DNA of 64,000 nucleotides from Nageia nagi (taxonomy: Eukaryota > Pinophyta), in assembly GCA_050084985.1 (NCBI GenBank), contig JBITNC010000001.1, forward strand, positions 32,054,001 to 32,118,000, read 5' to 3'. Each line of letters begins with the position of its first letter. The first letter of the stretch is position 1. A program made the position numbers and the translations under genes. Under the pieces are notes generated by a model. It ran no database searches, was not told where the DNA came from, and was given only the letters and a program-made list of their open reading frames with translations. Positions 11,483-22,959 of the stretch are shown piece after piece.

Positions 11483-12318
11483 TGTTGCAAGTGAAAATAG
11501 AGTTGGAATGTAGAATAACATAAAATACAATTATTCTTAAATTTTCACTGAACTCAAATTATGTAAAATAAGTAGAAATGTTGTAATTATAAAGTGATAT
11601 TGATTTTTAGCTCAAACTACAATTTTCCCTTGAAAGGGACTTTTACAAATGCCATTTCCAAAATGAAGGTATTAGATCTTCATTATTTTTATTTGCTTGC
11701 TTCTCTCCTTGATATGGACAACCTGTAAATCCTACACACATGCAAAAGACAATAAAATCAAAGCATCTATATATGACATGTATTAAATTGAAACTAGCAT
11801 AAAATAATAAAAGGTATGAGCTCACAAGATTTTGGCAGCATTACCCTACTTCAAAAATATGGGTCAAGATGGGTCCCTATTGCTTTGTATGGCTTGTTTT
11901 ATAGATTTTGGGTAGATTTTCCAAGGCTAGTAAGGGAAAATGAAAAGCCATCCTAGGTCATAACTAAACCCCCTCTATCCACATCATCTTGGAAGAATGA
12001 AAATGTTCAACTTTCTCTGCTATTTTGGTTTCTTTTTGGCTATTACAGAGTCATCACGATTACTAGGTCGAACACCAGCATCACCTCAAAATGCAGACTG
12101 TTGGGTCGCTAGGCGACTGTTTTCAATTTTGTAACAATATTAAAATGACTGCCAAATAGCCAATTTTACCTAAAAAGAGTCATGTGACCACCCATTTTGC
12201 ATGTACTCGATGGGATTATCCAATAATATGGTTTTTTAAACCTATTTATATTGTCACGAAGAGTTATGATTATTTCAATGTTTACTAGTTAAAAAAGGGA
12301 CATTTTTAGGTGTCTACA
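11483..12318 (-). mobile_element. LTR A (5' LTR of E1)
   Basis: An 836 bp unit reading, on the minus strand, from TGTAGACACC at 12318 to TTGCAACA at 11483, with TG/CA ends. The left neighbour is the PBS-like site, as expected for a 5' LTR. The first ~22 bases match the start of LTR B at 28236, but the interior does not obviously align with it. A perfect hairpin GTCGC-TAG-GCGAC lies at 12105-12117. The right flank reads, on the minus strand, GTCAAGAGAAGG, a purine run that could be flank or a polypurine tract. Confidence 0.8.
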
Positions 12319-12555
12319 CCTTCTCTTGACATTCGCAAATTGAATACCCTAGGATTATAAATTGTGAGTTATGATTCTTTTTATGTTTTTGTAAGGTAGA
12401 CTTCATACAAAAAGTGTCCATAGCCCTAGGAAGGTTAACCCCTTCATCAGTTATAGCCTAGCCCTATTTCCAACTAGGCATCCATAGCCTCGATAGAGTA
12501 TACTATAATAACCCAAATATTTTACATATTTATTATATTATTATTATTATTATTA

Positions 12556-12588
<33 letters not shown>

Positions 12589-13130
12589 TTATTATTTTAT
12601 TATTATTCTTTTATTTTTTATCCTAGCTCTTGGGTTTAGGATGAAGCAAAAAGAAAAAAGAATCATAATCAAATTTATGCTCAATAAATACCCAATTCTT
12701 GATTATTTCAGCTTTTAATATGAGAAGTGTATGAGCCTATTAGTGCACTATCATATATCATAGTTATGTATTTTTATCATCCTAAGTTTTTTAAATCTTG
12801 ACATAGGATCTTTCAACTAAAACCAAACATGAATAGATTATTCATTGTCTACTTCTTTATTTGTAAATATAGCTATATACATAAATGAATATCATATGGA
12901 TGTATGTATAATGTGTGGATACATATAGCTTAATTAGTTTCCTCCCTCATAATGATTAATATTAATAATTATGACATTCAAGATAAAGACTAAATATTTA
13001 TGAATAGAGTGGAATGATATGAACATAAGAGTAGCGTACCTAGTAGCCAAGATGCTTTAGAAGTATATCTTCTAAGTATATATACATATATGTAAATATA
13101 TACATTACATTTTGTTTTTGTAGTTATATT
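12319..13130. other. Unassigned AT-rich sequence between E1 and the E2 3' ORF
   Basis: No ORF or domain is seen. It contains a trinucleotide microsatellite and AT-rich DNA. It is either the 3' untranslated part of E2 into which E1 inserted, or unrelated DNA. No second copy of LTR B is recognisable here, so the 3' end of E2 is undefined. Confidence 0.4.
12530..12607. repeat. (TTA)n microsatellite
   Basis: About 78 bp of TTA repeats with a few interruptions (TTT insertions), within AT-rich DNA. Confidence 0.95.
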
Positions 13131-14990
13131 TTTTATGGATTTTTTGAATTTTTTATTTTTATTTTTATATTTTGTAAATTTGTGGGTTTCCTAATTGGCA
13201 AGAATCTGTAACAAGTAATCATCAATGAAAGGATGGAAATGATAGCGATGGAATGGTATGATCAATGGCCCATTGTGCAAAATCACGAGAGATAGATATG
13301 GACAACATGAAATCCTAGCACCAAAGGTTTATGGATAAAATATGGGCTATGGTGACATAATTGAAAAGATCTTCTTCAGATGTAGGAGATGTAACCCATA
13401 GAATTTAACAAATTTGAACTACCAATGGGGTAATAAGAGCATAAATTATAATCCTCCATATGAAATCAGGTCTAAATAACATGTAGATGAGATTTTGGAG
13501 AAACTCTTCATATGGATATCATAATTATGCAAGTTCCTCAACAAGGTAGGTGATCAATAAAAATCTCTATCTAATGAGAATTCCTTAATGTATTCTAGGC
13601 ATGATCATACCTATCTAGTGTAATGATTAAGGCTACCATGGATAAAATATGATGTTGTATACCTTTGGGCAATTGATTGAATCAATCTTTCTCTAATTCT
13701 AGGGTTTGGACAATGTCTCCTAAAGGGTCATTAAGAAATAAATATGGTGATCATGAGATATAAAGAATAATAATTCCCATAGGATAAGGGCATTATAATG
13801 TGAAGATCCTTCCCACAATTAGTGGAAGGACTAATGCAATTTGTATTTTTTACAAGTTTAGTCATGACCTCATTTCTTCTTTGGTTAAGGTGTTCGAAAT
13901 TCCTTTGAAACCTTGGTTTTACATTGGTAGGATTATTTACACAATAATTTTAACTAGATAATGAACTGTAATCATATATAATTTCATTATAAAAATAGAA
14001 TGGGTATTATACTCAAGTACCGAATCATTGAAAACCTCATTATGGAGAGTGATATCCCATAACATCAAAGAGTCATATGATCAACATAATTTAATAATAT
14101 TATAGGTTTTTTGTAAGGCCAATGCAAGCAAAATAGATGGATCCAATTTGTTAGAGATTCAGCTTCCATCTACATATATTTTTCTTATAATTCAATGGTT
14201 GCCTTAATATCATAAATTTTTAAATTCCATGTGTTAGTTCTTTTTTATTTGAAAAAATTCATGGTTAGAACTTCTTGAATTTCTTTTGGTAAAGTGAAGA
14301 AATGGGCTATCTCAATGTAAGGACACTTTTGTAATGCTTTCATGTAGCAATGTTCTAGGTATCTATCAATAAAATCATACTCATGGGATTAAATTGTAAT
14401 TGTATTTTTTCATTATCTTCTTATCTTCTTGGTATTAAAGTTCTTATTTGACTATTGCATAAATAAGGATCAAGGAATCTTGACCTAATTTAGGAAAATA
14501 ATCTATCAATTTGCTACATACATCTAATTGATTGCTAAGGCTTACAAATAAACATGTGTAAAAATCATATACTACTTTATGATAACATAGGTATCTTGTC
14601 ATTTTGTCTACCCATGTAAATAGAAAATCCTCATCTAGCCAGTAATAATTACTCATTTGGATCCAATTATTAAATAAGTAGTCAACTATGAAACTAGGGC
14701 TAATGTGGGTAGTTCAACATAACAAGGTTTTATCAAATGAACTTGGGTGAAGTAATGTGCATGACTTAGGTGATACATGGCTTTATCTACATAGATCTCT
14801 AAGTTATCTCCTCAAACACTTATCTCCACCCTTGATATCTTTTTGGAGATAATTTTAAGGCTAGGAATTCTTGTAGATCAACAAGTAAATAAAGGAAACT
14901 TCTACTTCTAGGAGAAGCATATTAGGATAATTATGTTATAACCCTAGTCTCCTAAGTATATCAATTTCTTGTACCAAAATATCTATAAAA
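13131..14990 (-). pseudogene. 3' ORF of E2, complete but decayed copy (Y)
   Basis: Downstream of the Y integrase. The clearest open piece (14656-14444) contains WLDEDFLFTWVDKMTRYLCY. Further on, TLPKEIQEVLTMNFF (about 14308-14264) and FCLHWPYKKPIILLNYV (about 14135-14085) align with the E1 3' ORF blocks SMPLEIQQKMALTFY and FYLVWPIEKPKIIVD. Weaker echoes of the same pattern appear near 13800 (CPYPMGIIILYIS) and 13680 (LPKGIQHHIL). The tail near 13200-13130 is rich in Lys and Asn, like that of E1. Product unknown. About 1.7 kb, longer than the E1 version as measured. Confidence 0.5.
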
Positions 14991-15159
14991 TGCCCATTTG
15001 ATCAATAATTAGATGAATGATTTTGCTCTTTTTTTATGCATTTTCTTTCTATAAATACAATAAATATGTATAAGTTTCAAGAAAAGCACTTTTATTTTAA
15101 CTAAAAGACTATTTACAATATATAAATTACAATCAAAAAAGCTATTAACTATAGAAAGA

Positions 15160-16240
15160 ATGAAAGTGTGTGATGTTTATAGGTTCACACTATTCATTAA
15201 CTTCCATATCAACTAAATGATAAGATCCAGATCACAATTTATCTTTAATTATATAGGGACCTAAACAATTAGGAGCAATGTGTCACAAAGTTGTCATTCC
15301 ATTTGAGAAGATTGTTGGTTTTCTTTTGAAAACCAATCTCCTATTTAATTCATAAATTTGACTTTTTATCAAAAGTTCATTTAATAGATCTTTGATAAGT
15401 ATATAGATGCTCTAATACATTAACTATTCTTTCATCTAAAAGTTAGTAATTGATTAATCTCATTTGATGAGCTGCTTCATCTGTGAATAGTCTTGTAAGC
15501 AATTCATAAGAGGAATTTTAATTTTCAAGGGAAATACTATTTTGCCCAAATAGGGAAAATAGGTGCACCGATAGGAGTTTGAATACTAGTTCAATACACT
15601 CATAATGCACGTGGAATTTTTACATGCCAATCTTGATTAGAATCATCAACATTTTTTAATAATACTACGAATGGTTTTTTTTTGTGGCTTCATCTTGGCC
15701 ATTTCCTTAGGGATAGTAAGGCATAAATAGCTTAATCAATATGATATCCTTTACATAAAGCTTAAACTTCTTATTTTTGAAGTTTTTTCCATTGTAAGTA
15801 ATAATTTGATCTAGAATTTCAAAACAATAAATGTGGTTTTGTATGAATTTTGCTATTTTTAACCATTAGTTAAGTCATAGGGAGGGCTTCTACCCATTTA
15901 AAAATATTTTGTATAGTTATTATAAACTTATGACCTCTTGAGAAATAGGGGATATTTGACCTATTAAATCTAATGCCCATCTTGAGAATGGCCATAGTGA
16001 TTGCATGGGTTATAATGCATGCAAAGGTTGATTAAATAGGTTTGCATGTTTTTGATATTAAAATACTTTCTAACATATTCCATACAATCATGTTCCATAG
16101 TAGGCTAGTGTTATCCCATATGCATTAATCATTTCATAATTATGAAGCACTAAAATATCCTTCTCAAATTCCATCATGTACACATGAAAAGCAATTTGGA
16201 ATCAACCCATTCTAAACATTGAGCAAAAATAAAAAGCTTT
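15160..16240 (-). pseudogene. Integrase of E2, copy Y
   Basis: Recognised by its match to copy X and to E1: the C-terminal block near the stretch after 15170, a core region around 15600-15720, and the GHKFIITI-like block near 15930. It is more decayed than copy X, with no open stretch long enough to stand alone. It would be a DDE integrase if intact. It lies inside duplication copy S1. Confidence 0.7.
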
Positions 16241-16299
16241 TATCTTAAATGCTTTCATAGATGATATTGTTAAATCCTTAGGTCAATACCCATCTCTTA

Positions 16300-16750
16300 G
16301 GAATTTGAATAATTATGTATGCCACAAATTTTATCTTCATTATGATGTTAGGACTACATATTCAACTTCATTTTATTCTATTGGAGATTGGTAATTTGAA
16401 TGATCTCAATAGGGATCATTTTTTTATCAAGGCTTGCAACATCAAGATCCAAAGGAAGCCATAGCATCAACAAACCTATTAGTTGATTATGGTGTTCTTT
16501 CTAAATCATATTCTTAAAAATATGATAGGAGTTATTTACTAATGTCTTTATTTTGTAACAAATATTCCTTGAATTGAAGATTTCTTTGACTTGTTTATGA
16601 TCAATAATGAGTCACCAATGAATTTAACTTTCTTAATTTTACTTTATGGTTATTTTAATATCTAAGATTAGGCTTCATATTCAGCATTGTTATTTGTGCA
16701 AGAAAATTTAAGATTAAATGAATAAGGTATGGAACTCCTTAGGGTGTAAT
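16300..16750 (-). pseudogene. Truncated aRNH of E2, copy Y
   Basis: The second RNase H of the Tat type, truncated at its N-terminal side by the LTR C fragment at 16751. Homology to copy X covers the NNNADYES-like region (about 16690) through the C-terminal DAMASIGS-like block (about 16470). Disrupted by stops and indels. Confidence 0.65.
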
Positions 16751-17262
16751 GACATTTTAGCAAAGTTGCCCCAGTGAGAAGTGTTTTCATATATGATAAT
16801 ACAATACTACGTATTTTTCCCTCTATAATTTGTTGCAGTTATCTTATTTTGTAATCATTATGCATGAAGCATTATTCTAATTGAGGATGTTATTATGATG
16901 CAATACCCAAGAGTAATTTATTATTCTATTCTTAGTCTTTGTAATGGATTACTACCTTGCAGTAATGCTTGGGCTGATTAATTTTAGTTTATCTTTCTGT
17001 AGTTTAGATTTCATCTCTTTCTAGTTACTCTTTACCTCTTTTATCTATTTCTAGTTACTTTTCATCTCTTTCATAGATAGGAATTGCCTATAACTTGAAT
17101 ATTGAGTATAAAACATCCATGAGCACACTTTCCCACCATTTTTTGCCTTTCAAGAATCCTACTACTGTAGGCAATGGAGAACTATACTAGACCAAACCTT
17201 TAGGTTACATTATACTCATCAATAGTAGAAAAGTTTATTTTATTTTATGATAGACTATTTTA
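16751..17262 (+). mobile_element. R-U5-like fragment of LTR C
   Basis: Matches the 3' ~500 bp of the LTRs at 28604-30360 (from about 29876) and 55204-56975 (from about 56517), in plus orientation. The match begins with CATTTTAGCAAAG, about 37-38 bases downstream of the first T of the TATA box (56479) in the better preserved LTR. That is close to where transcription should start. It ends near the position of the PBS. The fragment is thus about what R plus U5 would be. It is flanked on both sides by the 2.2 kb duplication. Confidence 0.8.
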
Positions 17263-17265
17263 TGA

Positions 17266-17740
17266 TGACATAGGTATCTTATAATATACTATTTTATGAT
17301 GACACAAGTCTCTTATCATTTGGTCTACCCATGTAAATAGCAAATTCTCATCTAGCCAAGTAATAATTACTCTATTTTAGATCCAATTATTAAAGAAGCA
17401 ATCAACTATGATCTTAGGGGCTGATGTGGGCTAGTATCAACATAACAAGTTTATCAAATGAACTTGGGTGAAGTAATGTGCATTACTTAGGTGATACATG
17501 GCTTTATCTACATATATCTCCAAGTTATCTCCTTAAACACTTATCTTCCACCCTTGATATCTTTTTGGAGATAATTAAGGCTAGGATTCTTTGTAGATCA
17601 ACAAGTAAACAAAGGAAATTTCCACTTCTAGGAGAAGTATATAGGGATAATTATGTTATAACCCTATCCCCTAAGTATCTTAGTTTCTTGTACCAATATA
17701 TCTATCAAATGCCATTTTGACAGTAGTTAGATGAGTGATT
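17266..17740 (-). pseudogene. 3' ORF of E2, truncated copy X
   Basis: Corresponds to the first part of the 3' ORF at 13131-14990 (nucleotide match from about 14563 to 14990). It is cut off at the LTR C fragment. It carries stops and indels. No function is known. Confidence 0.6.
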
Positions 17741-17879
17741 TTGCTCTTTTTTGATGCTATTTTCTATTTCAAATATAATAAATACGTATAAGTTTCAAGA
17801 AAAGCACTTTTTATTTTTGACTAAAAGACTATTTACAACATATACAATTACAAATCAAAAAATCTTATTAATATAGAAA

Positions 17880-18990
17880 GAATGAAAATGTGTGATGTTT
17901 ATAGGTTCACGCTATTCATTACCTTCCATATCAACTAAATGACAAGATCTAGATCCAAATTTTCTTTTAATTATATAAGGACCTAAACAATTAGGATCAA
18001 ATGTGTCACAAAGTTGTTCCATTTGAGAAGTTTGTTGGTTTTATTTTAAAACCAAATCTCCTATATTAAATTAATAAATTTTGACTTTTTTTATTTAAAG
18101 CTCATTTAATAGGATTTTGATAAGTATGTAGATGTTCTAATACATTAAGTATTCTTTCATCTAAAAGTAGTAATTGATATAATCTCATTTGATGAGCGGC
18201 TTCATTTGTGATATAATTTTGTAAGGAAATTCATAGAGAAGGAATTTTTATTTCCAAGGGAAATACTATTTTTACCCATAAACTAAGGAAAATAGGGTTG
18301 CCCCAGTAGGAGTTTGAATACTAGTTCAATATGCCCATAATGCATGTGGAATTCTTACATGCCAATCTCGATTAGAATCATCAACATTTTTTAATAAAAT
18401 ACTACAAATGGTTTTTTTTGGCTTCATCTTGTCCATTTCCTTAGGGATAGTAAGCATCGAATAGCTTAATCAGATATGATATCCTTCAAATAAAGCTTAG
18501 ACTTCCTTATTTTTGAAGTTTTTCTCATTGTAAGTAATAATTTGATCTAGAATTTCAAAACAACATATAATATGGTTTTGTATGAATTTTGCTATTTTCA
18601 ACCATTTAGTTAAGTCATAGGGATGGCTTCTACCCATTTCATAAAATATTTTGTAGTATTTATTATAAACTTATGACCTCCCAAGGAAATAGAGGATATT
18701 TGACCTATTAAATCTAATGCCCATCTTCAGAATGGCCATAGTGATTGCATGGGTTGTAATGTATGCAAATGTTGATTAAATAGGTTTGCATGTTATTGAT
18801 ATTTAAAATACTTTCTAACATATTCCATACAATCATGTTCTATAGTAGGCTAGTAGTATCCCATATGCATTAATCATTTCATAATTATAAAGCCACTAAA
18901 ATGTCCTTTGCAAATTCCATCATGTACACATGAAATAGCAATTTGTGAATCAACCTATTCTAAACATCTGAGCAAAAATGAAAAGCTTTT
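17880..18990 (-). pseudogene. Integrase of E2, copy X
   Basis: Positional and sequence counterpart of the E1 integrase. The zinc-binding region (TWWNLQRTF near 18930 and YLAYYRT near 18850), the core with the GHKFIITITK-like block near 18670, and the C-terminal block near 17930 can be followed with many frame changes. The catalytic residues cannot be confirmed in one frame. Directly follows aRNH copy X. Confidence 0.75.
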
Positions 18991-19099
18991 ATCTTAAATG
19001 CTTTCCTAATGATTTTGTTAAATCCTTAGGTAATACCCCATCTCTTAAGAATTTGCATAATTGTGTATGCCACAAATTTTTATCTTCTATTATGATTTC

Positions 19100-19660
19100 T
19101 AGGGCTACATATTCAAATTCATTTTATTTTATTGAGGATTGAGTAATTTGAATGATCTCAATAGGGATCATTTTTTTATCAAGGCTTGCAAATATCAAAG
19201 ATCCAATGGAAGCCATGGCATCAACAAACCTATTAGTTGATCATGGTGTTGATTCTAAATTGTATTCTTAAAAAGATGATAGGAGATTATTTACTAATCT
19301 CTTATATTTTGTAACAAAGGTTCCTTGAATTGGAATATTTCTTTGACTTGGTTTACGACAATAACAAGTCACCAATGAATTTAACTTTTCTTAATTTTAA
19401 CTTTAAGGTGATTTTAATAGCTTAGATTAAGGATTCATAGTCAGCATTGTTATTTGTGCAAGAAAAGTTAAGCTTAAATGAATAAGGAATGAGAACTCCT
19501 TGGGGTGTAATGAACATGACACCCACACCCCTGCTTTGCTCACATCTTCATCCATAAAAATATATTACCATATCGCAATCTTCTTTAGACTCTATGAGAA
19601 GTTTCATTTCATCTAATTGGAATACATATTCATCTGGTAATTCTATGATGAGTGGATTAT
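19100..19660 (-). pseudogene. aRNH of E2, copy X
   Basis: Archaeal-type RNase H. The reading gives MFITPQGVLIPYSFKLNFSC, then TNNNADYES, LRKVKFIGD and finally FVDAMASIGSLIF. These match the GAGIVF-PEG, TNN-AEYEA, GDS and ADALA blocks of Tat aRNH domains. Stops break it after NADYES and after IGD. Context: native RNase H upstream, integrase downstream, the same order as E1. Confidence 0.82.
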
Positions 19661-19699
19661 CATTAGGTAATGGTGCTTCAATGAGATAGTCCACTCTGA

Positions 19700-20108
19700 C
19701 TTATCCTTTGAATTGATTTCTAACTTATAAAGAGTAAGTCAAATTCAGTTAAATGTATGATTCATTTAGATGTTCTTGCAGTTTGATAAGTTTTATTCAT
19801 CATATATTTCAAAGGTTCTACTTTAGAAATTACATATGTGGTATGGTTTAGCATGTAATTTCTTAATTTTTTGGTTGTGAATACTACTACTAAACACAAA
19901 TTTTCTAAATACATGTATTTAATCTCATACCCAACCAAAGTTTGACTAAGATAATATATTGTTTGTTCTTTACTATTTTTGTTCTTTTGGGCAACATAGT
20001 TCCTAAAGTTATTTTTGTAGTAGATATATACAATAAGAATGGTTCTCTAAGCTTAGGTGATACTATAATAGGTGGTGAAAGAATATAGTGCTTTATTTCA
20101 TCAAACAC
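19700..20108 (-). pseudogene. Native RNase H of E2
   Basis: Ty3 RNase H. Blocks in order: PFLLYISTTKITLGTM, QTIYYLSQTLVGYEIKYMYL, ENLCLVVVFTTKKLRNYM and TYVISKVEPLKYMMNKTYQT. It closely resembles the E1 domain. The first catalytic Asp position is not clear. Frameshifted near 19960, where the open frame from 20108 ends and the homologous frame changes. Confidence 0.85.
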
Positions 20109-20149
20109 TTCTTGTTGTTCATTTCTCTAGTGAATAATAATCCCCTTTA

Positions 20150-20960
20150 AAGTTTGTTAAAAGGTTTACATTTATTTGATAACAAAGAAATAAAATATCT
20201 TATGGCTTGTAACTTACCCTATAGGCATTGTAATTATTTTATATTTGAGGGAGGTGATATATTTGTTATTACTTTTATCTTGTTAAGATCTACTAATTCC
20301 TTGCCTGAAATAATAAAACATATTAATTTCCTAAATGTTACTTTGAAAACACATTTCTTTGGGTTCAATCAGATTTTATGTTCTAGTAACTGATCAAATA
20401 TTTTTATGAGCACTTTAAAATGATCTTTTTATGTTTTTGATTTAGCCAACATATCATCTACATAATCCTTTACAATTCATACATGTAATCATGGAAGATG
20501 TACATCATGGCTCTTTGATAGGTAGCTCCAACATTTTTTAATCTAAAAGATATTATTGTGTTATAAATGCGATTTTATGTTGGTCTTCTAGTGTTAACTT
20601 AATTTGGTTGTATCTTGAAAACCCATTTGTGAGTGATAACATTTTGTATCCTACAATAGAATCAACCAAGATATCTATGTTTGGTAAAGGATATTCATCC
20701 TTAAGGAATGCTTTATTTAGGTCTCTAAAGTCTATGCATATTCAAATTTTTCCAATAGATTTCTTGACTAGTACCATATTAAAATCTACTAGAATAATCA
20801 ATGGGATGAATAAACTTAGCTTCCAAAAGATTTTGTAACTCTTCTTTTACCATCAGGGTAATTTTAGGATGCATTTTTTTGTAGCTTTTGTTTAATAGGT
20901 TTTGCACCCTCCTTTATACCAAGATTATGCAATACTAAATTATGATCAAGTCCATGCATA
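20150..20960 (-). pseudogene. Reverse transcriptase of E2
   Basis: Starts with MHPKITLMVKEELQNLLEAK (about 20875) and continues with FIHPID, a degenerate middle, FRLKNVGATYQRAMMYIFHD (about 20560-20500) and the YVDD box in DYVDDMLAKSK (about 20475-20440), which is intact. The VDFR/first-Asp region is spread over other frames. It would synthesise the cDNA; as it stands, multiple stops prevent this. The order relative to its neighbours matches E1. Confidence 0.87.
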
Positions 20961-22400
20961 TCGACATATGACCATGTGAATATTTCTATTTTTTTTTAGT
21001 ATTGTAATGAACACTTTTCTTTAATTTTTAGTAATGGATTTTCCTAATTGAATGACTTTAGGTTTGCTAGGTTCATCACTTAAGTTATTAGTTTCTTCAA
21101 TTAACATGTAACATATTTCCTCTAATTGTTAGGTATTGGAATCCAATTATTATTGTTTTCATTATATTCTTCATCCTCACCTTCATACTGATCTTTTAAA
21201 GTAGTATTAATACTCAAGTATGAGGTCTGTAAGATTACATCTATGTCTTTGAAATCATGGATTATGGGTTATATAGGAATCAATGTAAAATCTACAATTT
21301 TTCCATCTGCTAGAAAGCACAAGGAAGAACTATTTGAAGTTTTTGAGCCTATTGTCTCAAACTCATCACTTCCATACCAATCAAAGTTCATTTTATGTGT
21401 AAGATTATCACATATTTCAATGATTTCTACCATATTAATTAACACATCAAAAAATAATCCTTCTAAAAATAAATTTTCAAGCTCTATATCATCTTGATTT
21501 TTCATCCATTTGGATGTTTTAGATAAATTTTCATACATTTTGAGTTCTAGTTCTAGCTTAGTTATCTTGTAACTGGATACTCCTTGATTTTTGTTCTTAT
21601 AACCTAATCTTATCTTATTAATGGGAAATTAATAATGAATATTAATGGTGTACCTCAGTCATTATTCATATCATCATAAACCTTATCCATTCCATTGATA
21701 CCTATCAAAGTATCTTTGGATGAATGATCTTACATCCAATGATAAGTATTCTAATGAATTATAGAAAATTCTTTCATTGGACTAAGGTAAATGGAGGATA
21801 GGTGGTTCTATTAACTATGATATATAAAAAATGTTTGATTAGGTAACTAGTGGTACTAATTACCCTACCACACTAGGATACTCTTTAGGTATTCCTATTT
21901 CTTAAGTTGTAGGAATATTAAAAATGACATCTCATAGGTAAATTCTCTTATTCCATAATCTGCTAATCTCATAGTTATGAGATAAATATTATATATTTTA
22001 TATTTTATTGTATTATAATTATTATATGCATTCATGGGACATGATGCTTTTGATGAGAAAGCTTTGCTTGCTTCATCTAGCTTTTGTGCTCTTTCTTCCC
22101 ATGTTTTGCTTTTCTAGAAGTGTCAGTTTTATTTTTAGTAATGGATCCTCATTAATATTTAATGTATGAGTTATTTCAAGATTAATAGTATATTTCCTTT
22201 TTTATTAATTTGGATAAGTACCCTTTTTCTCAATAGCTACTATTGACACCTTTGCAAGAACTATAGGCGATGTAAAATAGTGAGTAGAAGGTAAAGCGAT
22301 TTCTCCTAAAAGATGCATATAATTGCAATGGGAATATGGATTTTAATCTCTTGGTACATAATGTACCATCCCATCATGAATGTATTTTAGGTATTTATGA
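20960..22400 (-). pseudogene. Linker between protease and RT of E2
   Basis: Disrupted, Asn/Glu/Lys-rich reading frame. The open piece at 21538-21269 contains LENLFLEGLFFDVLINMVEI, and near 22100 a block with TWEERAQKLDEASKAFSSKA recalls the E1 linker. No enzymatic motif is visible. Confidence 0.5.
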
Positions 22401-22940
22401 TACCTTTATGGGACACATTGCATTTCTCTAATCCAAGATCTCCATAAGAGTAGTTTGTATCGTGATATATCTCCTTCGATAACTTGCAATAATATTTGTA
22501 CTATTTTAGATCCCACACTAATAGACAATGAGATAGGTCCCATTATTGAAGATAAAGAAGCATTGAAGTTCTTAATTGTAAATAAAGTACATATATACAT
22601 GAAAAAGGGATATTTAAGTTCTTATAGATCATTATAGAAATGATATTTATTGTAGAACCTCATCTATTTATATCCTCTTAAAAGCTCTCCCATATATCTT
22701 GGATATAATATGTAATGGGGGATTTTGACTTTGCAAATGATTTAATTGCATAACTTCATGATCATGGAAGGAAATAGTGGGTTTTTGGCTTATTTTAATA
22801 TTTTCCATAAAATAAACAAAGCTTTTAGGGTCATTAATAGCCAACTCAATTGTTTGCAACAATTGTTTCATAGCTTCTCTATGATTTTTGGATTGTTCTA
22901 GCAACTCAAACAAGGATATCTTTACTTGTGAGTTTCTCAA
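22400..22940 (-). pseudogene. Aspartic protease region of E2
   Basis: The piece from 22940 reads ISLFELLEQSKNHREAMKQL, the same pre-protease block as in E1, ending IYGRAFKRI. The protease follows in other frames: GSTINIISMIYKN (about 22655-22610), then ISVGSKIVQILLQVIEGDIS (about 22515-22455). The active-site aspartate before GST cannot be confirmed because of a frame change at this point. Confidence 0.72.
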
Positions 22941-22959
22941 TTTATGTTGTAAAGATCTT

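Larger units (their letters stand above)
1..12318 (-). mobile_element. Tat-like Ty3/Gypsy element E1, left end outside window
   Basis: Read on the minus strand, the order is 5' LTR (11483-12318), PBS-like site, a long leader with repeats, gag, protease, RT, RNase H, a second RNase H resembling the archaeal type, integrase, and an extra ORF. Two RNase H domains before integrase is a known hallmark of the plant Tat lineage. The 3' LTR is not seen and should lie left of base 1, so at least 12.3 kb of the element is present. Every domain has frameshifts and stops, so the copy is dead. A family member with similar architecture but a different LTR follows at 12319-28236. Confidence 0.88.
14563..16750 (-). 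repeat. Direct duplication, copy S1
   Basis: Matches 17266-19512 along its length in the same orientation, with many single-base indels (roughly nine tenths identical by eye). It spans aRNH (partial), integrase and the start of the 3' ORF. It ends at 16750 exactly where the LTR C fragment begins. Confidence 0.88.
17266..19512 (-). repeat. Direct duplication, copy S2
   Basis: Partner of 14563-16750. At its left end a ~45 bp stretch with ACTATTTTATGATGACA is itself duplicated (about 17265 and 17305). Beyond 19512 the E2 sequence continues uninterrupted into aRNH and RNase H, so S2 is joined to the upstream body of E2, while S1 is joined to its 3' end. Confidence 0.88.

Noticed and set aside
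12319-13130. 3' LTR of E2
   Set aside because: Expected here, but no stretch aligns with LTR B by eye; left as unassigned.
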